Source of the DNA: Chloroflexota bacterium
GTDB taxonomy: Bacteria; Chloroflexota; Dehalococcoidia; RBG-13-53-26
Length of the DNA stretch: 7,563 bases
Assembly: GCA_030616195.1 (NCBI GenBank)
Contig: JAUWXW010000075.1
Span: 1 to 7,563 of the forward strand
Direction of reading: 5' to 3'
The translations under genes and the position numbers were made by a program. Under the pieces are notes generated by a model. That model searched no databases. It saw nothing but the letters and a program-made list of their open reading frames with translations, and was not told the DNA's origin. Shown piece after piece: positions 4,639 to 7,563 of this stretch. Within the stretch, counting starts at the first letter, position 1. Each line of letters opens with the position of its first letter.

Positions 4639-5877
4639 TTGCCTGCTGCACTGAGACGCCCCTATTATTACGGCTGGACAATAGTAGCCGCATGCTTTGT
4701 TGTCACCACCTTCGCCTACGGGGTGCAATACTCCTTTTTTGGAGTATTTCTCAACCCGCTCAAGGAGGATTTCGAATGGACTCCGGCCACGATCGCCTGG
4801 GTGCCCGGCCTTTTCATGTTCTTTATATGTGTTTTCGGACTGTTTGCCGGTTGGTTTACCGACAGGTTCGGTCCAAGGCTAATAGTGGGCATCGGCGGCT
4901 TCTTCATCGGCCTGGGACTGGTGCTTACCAGCCTTCTCACTGCTCCCTGGCAGATATACGTATACTACAGCTTAATGGTGGGTTTCGGCACAGGATGTGT
5001 CGGTCCCCCCATATTCACCACGGTATCCAGGTGGTTTGTGGAGCGGAGGGGTTTAGCCCTGGGCATCGTGGCCACCGGCATTGGCCTGGGAACCGTCATT
5101 ATCGCTCCAGCAGCCAGGTGGCTCATCTCAGAATATGACGACGACTGGCGCTTCCCCTGCCGGGTTATAGGTTTTGCCGCCTGGGCGATTATCGCCGCCG
5201 CCCTGCTCCTCAAGAAGGAACCCGGAGAGGCACCGCCCCACGGCAGAACCAACGACCAGACCAGGGATACCTCGCCCGGTGCAATGGAGGGGCTTACCCT
5301 GGCACAGGCAGTTCGAACCAATACCTTATGGTTGCTCATCCTCCTGCACATCTTTGCCTTTACAGGTCTGCTGATGGTTATGTATCACGTGGTTGCCTAT
5401 GCCGAAGACACGGGCATTGAAGAAATTACCGCGGCAACCCTTCTCAGCGTCATAGGTGGCGTTGGCATCGCCAGCAGGATAGGAGGGGGCATCGCTTCCG
5501 ATAGGCTGGGGCGCAAACCCATCTTCATCTTCGCTTTACTCGTGCAAGGGGCGATGATGCTCTGGCTATGGAAATCAACTTCCGTGGGGACGTTCTATGT
5601 TTTTGCGGCAATCTGGGGCCTTGGCTACGGAGCGTGGGCACCCCTGATGCCGGCACTAACCGCGGAACTGTTCGGGCTGCGCCATATGGGAAGCATCCTG
5701 GGACTGGTAAGCGCCAGCTTCGGCATCGGGGGTATACTCGGGCCAGCCATAGCCGGGAATACATATACCGATACCGACAGTTATTCCACAGCCTTCCTGA
5801 TAGGAGGTGTAGTAATGTTTCTGGGAGCGATGATCATCCCTTTCCTCAAGCCGCCAAAGGTGGCTGAACCGTACTGA
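4639..5877 (+). CDS. MFS transporter, OFA/monocarboxylate-porter-like, 12 TM
   Basis: 412 residues from a TTG start. The N-terminus carries YYYGW (9-13) directly before TM1, a hallmark of the oxalate:formate antiporter and monocarboxylate porter groups, followed by FFGVFLNPLKEDFEWTP (33-49) in loop 1-2. Motif A is GWFTDRFGPR (71-80); the matching loop in the second half is GGGIASDRLGRK (282-293). A hydrophilic central loop (about 193-222, KKEPGEAPPHG...) separates two six-helix halves. Length is normal for 12 helices. Relatives move small carboxylates across the cytoplasmic membrane by proton symport or exchange; substrate is not readable here. It differs from the upstream DHA2 transporter in family and topology, so the two are not duplicates. 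It has its own promoter-like region and converges with the secreted-protein gene, 68 bases from stop to stop, with no clear terminator in that gap. Confidence 0.9.
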   Translation: MPAALRRPYYYGWTIVAACFVVTTFAYGVQYSFFGVFLNPLKEDFEWTPATIAWVPGLFMFFICVFGLFAGWFTDRFGPRLIVGIGGFFIGLGLVLTSLLTAPWQIYVYYSLMVGFGTGCVGPPIFTTVSRWFVERRGLALGIVATGIGLGTVIIAPAARWLISEYDDDWRFPCRVIGFAAWAIIAAALLLKKEPGEAPPHGRTNDQTRDTSPGAMEGLTLAQAVRTNTLWLLILLHIFAFTGLLMVMYHVVAYAEDTGIEEITAATLLSVIGGVGIASRIGGGIASDRLGRKPIFIFALLVQGAMMLWLWKSTSVGTFYVFAAIWGLGYGAWAPLMPALTAELFGLRHMGSILGLVSASFGIGGILGPAIAGNTYTDTDSYSTAFLIGGVVMFLGAMIIPFLKPPKVAEPY

Positions 5878-5945
5878 GCATCAGTGCTGCTGGCGCACCC
5901 AAAGGTGTCAGGCGATGTCTATGGTAGTGCAGGGTAAGCAGGGAA

Positions 5946-6752
5946 CTATGACGGCGGTTCGATCTCTACTGGCTGATCGTAGTCATAGAATTCGGTGACC
6001 TCTGTGGCCACATGCCGGGACTCAGAGCCGGGGGGAGACGAAAGGTCTGACATCGAAGGATAGGGATTTCGCTCGTCCCCCCTGCATTTTCTAATGAGGT
6101 AGTCTTCCTCCCCTATCCAAAGCTCCACCGTCCTGTCCGTGTATCCGAGCCACTCTCTATAGCGCTCATCGGGGTAGAGGTAATCCGGCAGTTTGTCAAC
6201 AAAGGCATCCATGTCAACCTTTCCCCTGTAATGGAGACAGTCTATTCCTCTTATCGTTTCGTTAGGGAGCCGTTCCAGATCGGTCAGCGAGTCAATATCC
6301 AGCAGCAAAGTGCTGTTTTCCCCAAACCGTCCCTCTACCTCACCCCAGTCATCGTCCACTGTCCAATGCGTCTCGCCATCCTTCCTTTGATAACATGTGC
6401 TGCCGATATGAACGCTCTCGGATGTATGGGTGTCTCCTTCAGGCCAGCCAACCGGGGCATACTTCATTGTGTGCCTTGTCCACAGGCTGTTAGGAGATAC
6501 ATACGCTCCTTCCTCGCTCCATTCAACGGTTGTTGTGCTCTCTCCGAACGGGTCAGTTGTAGTGCTGTTGGTTATTCCCGTTAGGTAATAGCGGTAAGAA
6601 CTAGCTTTGCTGCTCGTAGAGCGCGCCTTTTTCAATACACCTTCGATATCGGTTGGGCTTGGAGCAGAGTCCGTACCGGAGCCAACAAGAAGAAGGAAAG
6701 AGAGCAAGAATATAGAACCCAGCAGTATTATGAGGAGCTTTCCAGATTTCAT
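5946..6752 (-). CDS. Secreted or membrane-anchored protein, LolA/LppX-like fold suspected
   Basis: 268 residues on the minus strand, ATG at 6752, ribosome site GAGGTGGAGG (6753-6762) just upstream. The N-terminus is MKSGK followed by a hydrophobic run (6-23), then a Ser/Thr/Pro-rich linker, so the chain is exported. There is no lipobox Cys after the hydrophobic run (LLLVGSG), so it is a plain signal peptide or a membrane anchor. The mature part has short beta-rich segments: SYRYYLTG (52-59), GAYVSPNSLW (82-91), YQRKDGETHWTV (121-132), GIDCLHYRGKVD (169-180), TVELWIGEEDYLIRKC (208-223) and a C-terminal FYDYDQPVEIEPP. This layout resembles LppX/LprG or LolA-type lipid-binding lipoproteins and related uncharacterised proteins, but similarity is by pattern only. 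Three cysteines (120, 172, 223) remain in the exported part. Role unknown; neighbours give no clue. Confidence 0.82.
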   Translation of the reverse strand: MKSGKLLIILLGSIFLLSFLLLVGSGTDSAPSPTDIEGVLKKARSTSSKASSYRYYLTGITNSTTTDPFGESTTTVEWSEEGAYVSPNSLWTRHTMKYAPVGWPEGDTHTSESVHIGSTCYQRKDGETHWTVDDDWGEVEGRFGENSTLLLDIDSLTDLERLPNETIRGIDCLHYRGKVDMDAFVDKLPDYLYPDERYREWLGYTDRTVELWIGEEDYLIRKCRGDERNPYPSMSDLSSPPGSESRHVATEVTEFYDYDQPVEIEPPS

Positions 6753-6966
6753 CCTCCACCTCGCTGTTGATAGCCTCTGCCATGACCCCGATCAATACAG
6801 GAACTTGCAGTGACCGCCAAACGGTTTTGTATGGGCACACCCGTAAACGTTTTCACCAGCCACCCGAGCCAGTACAACCACTAGGCTGAGCGGTACTACC
6901 CGCTCTTTCGCCCTTGTGCCGCGCCAGTCGTTTACGTTTGTGTCTTCTATACTAGACCCCTAGTAA

Positions 6967-6995
6967 ATGCTACTACCCGGCTGGTCACCTGTCAA
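6967..6995 (-). promoter_or_regulatory. Candidate promoter of the secreted-protein gene
   Basis: On the minus strand TTGACA (6995-6990) is followed after 17 bases by TAGCAT (6972-6967), a consensus -35 with a 4/6 -10. Transcription would start near 6960, at the ACTAG/CTAGT dyad (6951-6964), and give a leader of about 200 bases before ATG 6752. The long leader is unusual; a promoter nearer the gene may have been missed. Confidence 0.35.
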
Positions 6996-7051
6996 TGATC
7001 CGCGGCAGCAGGTTAGGGCAACGGTCTGGCGGTGCTTAACTCTGATTCCCA

Positions 7052-7102
7052 CAATGTAGCGCCACCCTTACGTAACAGGGTCAGTCACCTCAGGCGACTG
7101 AC
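7052..7102. repeat. Second, diverged copy of the CAATGTAGCGC repeat
   Basis: CAATGTAGCGC (7052-7062) is identical to the left end of the element at 4257 and is followed, after one base that differs, by ACCCTT as there. Two hairpins follow in the same order: ACCCT (7064-7068) with AGGGT (7077-7081), then GTCAGTC (7080-7086) with GACTGAC (7096-7102). The loop of hairpin 1 is longer and the T-tract is absent, so this copy is not a terminator. The inverted right end (GCGCTACATTG) was not found before 7399, so the copy is partial or rearranged. Confidence 0.55.
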
Positions 7103-7110
7103 GCCCCACT

Positions 7111-7281
7111 GGTGGATTCCCTCTGGCCTCAGAATTGATCCACCGTTTTCGGACCGAGCTAAAGTCTCCGAAGGTCGCCAGAGGCGACCCTGGCGGCCGA
7201 CTCGCCTCTGGCGAGGGCTCTGTCCCCTACCAATGCAGGCGGGTGATCGAAGATCGGCCTCTGGCGGGCGGAGCACCCGCC
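7111..7281. repeat. Cluster of four short perfect hairpins
   Basis: GGTGGAT/ATCCACC (7111-7117, 7138-7144); GGTCGCC/GGCGACC with loop AGA (7173-7189); CTCGCC/GGCGAG with loop TCT (7201-7215); GGCGGG/CCCGCC (7263-7268, 7276-7281). None is followed by a T-tract. Two share the GTCGCC-type core found also at 4496-4512, so they belong to a repeat family and are not independent regulatory structures. No repeat-spacer regularity is present. Confidence 0.5.
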
Positions 7282-7325
7282 CTATGAAAAGAGGGCAATC
7301 GCTCATTTTGCGCCGGAAACCCCTA

Positions 7326-7354
7326 TTGGCAGTTTAACTTACGCCCTTTATAAT
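7326..7354 (+). promoter_or_regulatory. Promoter of the DUF169 gene
   Basis: TTGGCA (7326-7331), a 17-base spacer and a perfect TATAAT (7349-7354) form a near-consensus housekeeping-sigma promoter. Transcription from about 7361 leaves a leader near 40 bases with the ribosome site GAGGAG (7389-7394). It is the clearest promoter in the window. Confidence 0.75.
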
Positions 7355-7399
7355 CTTGGATGCGGCACTTATCCAAGAGCATAGAAATGAGGAGCAAGC

Positions 7400-7563
7400 A
7401 TGATGGATCTAAAAGAGGTAAACGAAGCACTTAATCTGTATATCAGGCCCCAGTCTTTCCCTGTCGCCATCAAAATGCTTCAATCGGGTGACGAACTCCC
7501 TGACAAGGCCCGAATTCCCAGGCGAGACTTGGGTATCTCCGTGACGGCGTGTCAGGGGATGGC
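7400..7563 (+). CDS. DUF169 family protein, 5' part only
   Basis: The frame starts at ATG 7400 (a second ATG follows at 7403) after GAGGAG at 7389-7394, and is open to the window end: 54 complete codons. The fragment reads MMDLKEVNEALNLYIRPQ, then FPVAIKML (about 20-27), DELPDKARIPRRDLG and a TACQGM near the end. A leading helix, the conserved Pro-Val-Ala strand and a Cys followed by a small/aliphatic stretch fit DUF169 (COG2043), a family of uncharacterised, roughly 200-250-residue proteins common in anaerobes and archaea. Known members have no agreed function. It has its own promoter and is separate from the genes to the left. The spacing favours the second ATG slightly (eight bases against five), a one-residue difference. 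The family call rests on a quarter of the protein. Confidence 0.75.
   Translation, partial: MMDLKEVNEALNLYIRPQSFPVAIKMLQSGDELPDKARIPRRDLGISVTACQGM

Larger units (their letters stand above)
6763..7399. other. Gene-free region between the secreted protein and DUF169 genes
   Basis: No credible gene. The left part (6763-6995) would be the leader and promoter of the minus-strand gene. It contains CGTAAACG (6842-6849) exactly inverted as CGTTTACG (6929-6936), and the dyad ACTAG/CTAGT (6951-6964). The right part (7052-7281) is a run of short perfect hairpins, and 7326-7354 is the DUF169 promoter. Plus- and minus-strand open frames across 7032-7337 are Arg/Pro-rich products of the hairpins. Confidence 0.6.

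Noticed and set aside
5878..5945. Bidirectional terminator between the convergent genes
   Set aside because: Only a weak CACC/GGTG stem near 5896-5909 without a T-tract on either strand; not enough to call.
7111..7281. CRISPR array or integron attC sites
   Set aside because: Hairpins differ in stem and spacing and there is no repeat-spacer period; no integrase or conserved attC core motifs were seen.
7032..7337. Plus-strand 101-residue frame and its minus-strand shadow at 7085-7306
   Set aside because: Both are products of GC-rich hairpins, rich in Arg and Pro, with no ribosome site, and the plus frame overlaps the DUF169 promoter.

Overview
The window reads as a bacterial chromosome or metagenome fragment. 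It holds two complete major facilitator transporters, a cluster of acyl-CoA enzymes cut by the left edge, one secreted protein of unknown role, the start of a DUF169 gene at the right edge, and two unusually palindrome-rich intergenic stretches. GTG and TTG starts with strong AAGGAGG-type ribosome sites, the interspersed repeat whose antisense translation reads CHCEERSNAE, and the DUF169 neighbour would fit an anaerobic Chloroflexota (Dehalococcoidia-like) genome. That assignment is a low-to-moderate confidence inference; no rRNA or marker gene is present.

Positions 1-2547 form a plus-strand catabolic cluster: the C-terminal half of an enoyl-CoA hydratase, a 388-residue thiolase-fold protein, a 138-residue zinc-ribbon/OB-fold DUF35 protein and a 137-residue VOC (methylmalonyl-CoA epimerase-like) protein. 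The last three are separated by only 6 and 4 bases and are surely cotranscribed. The thiolase-fold protein has lost the nucleophilic Cys and the GHP histidine of true thiolases (Gly84 and Tyr342 instead). With a DUF35 partner beside it, this resembles the steroid side-chain aldolase pair Ltp2/ChsH2-DUF35 more than a thiolase. The inferred pathway is hydration of an enoyl-CoA, retro-aldol cleavage of the hydroxyacyl-CoA, and possibly handling of a methylmalonyl-type product by the VOC protein. The substrate is unknown. A DHA2-type MFS transporter (2713-4173) follows on the same strand after 165 bases.

Positions 4174-4638 carry no gene but hold an intrinsic terminator inside an 85-bp inverted-repeat element, a widespread interspersed repeat, several perfect hairpins, and a promoter-like module present twice. 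The downstream copy, with a perfect TATAAT, sits just ahead of a second MFS transporter (4639-5877, OFA/monocarboxylate-like, TTG start).

Positions 5946-6752 on the minus strand encode a secreted or membrane-anchored protein with a LolA/LppX-like look, convergent with the second transporter. Positions 6753-7399 are non-coding. They contain a candidate promoter for the minus-strand gene, a second, divergent copy of the CAATGTAGCGC repeat, a run of hairpins sharing a GTCGCC/GGCGAC core, and a good promoter (TTGGCA, 17 bp, TATAAT) for the DUF169 gene that starts at 7400 and runs off the window.
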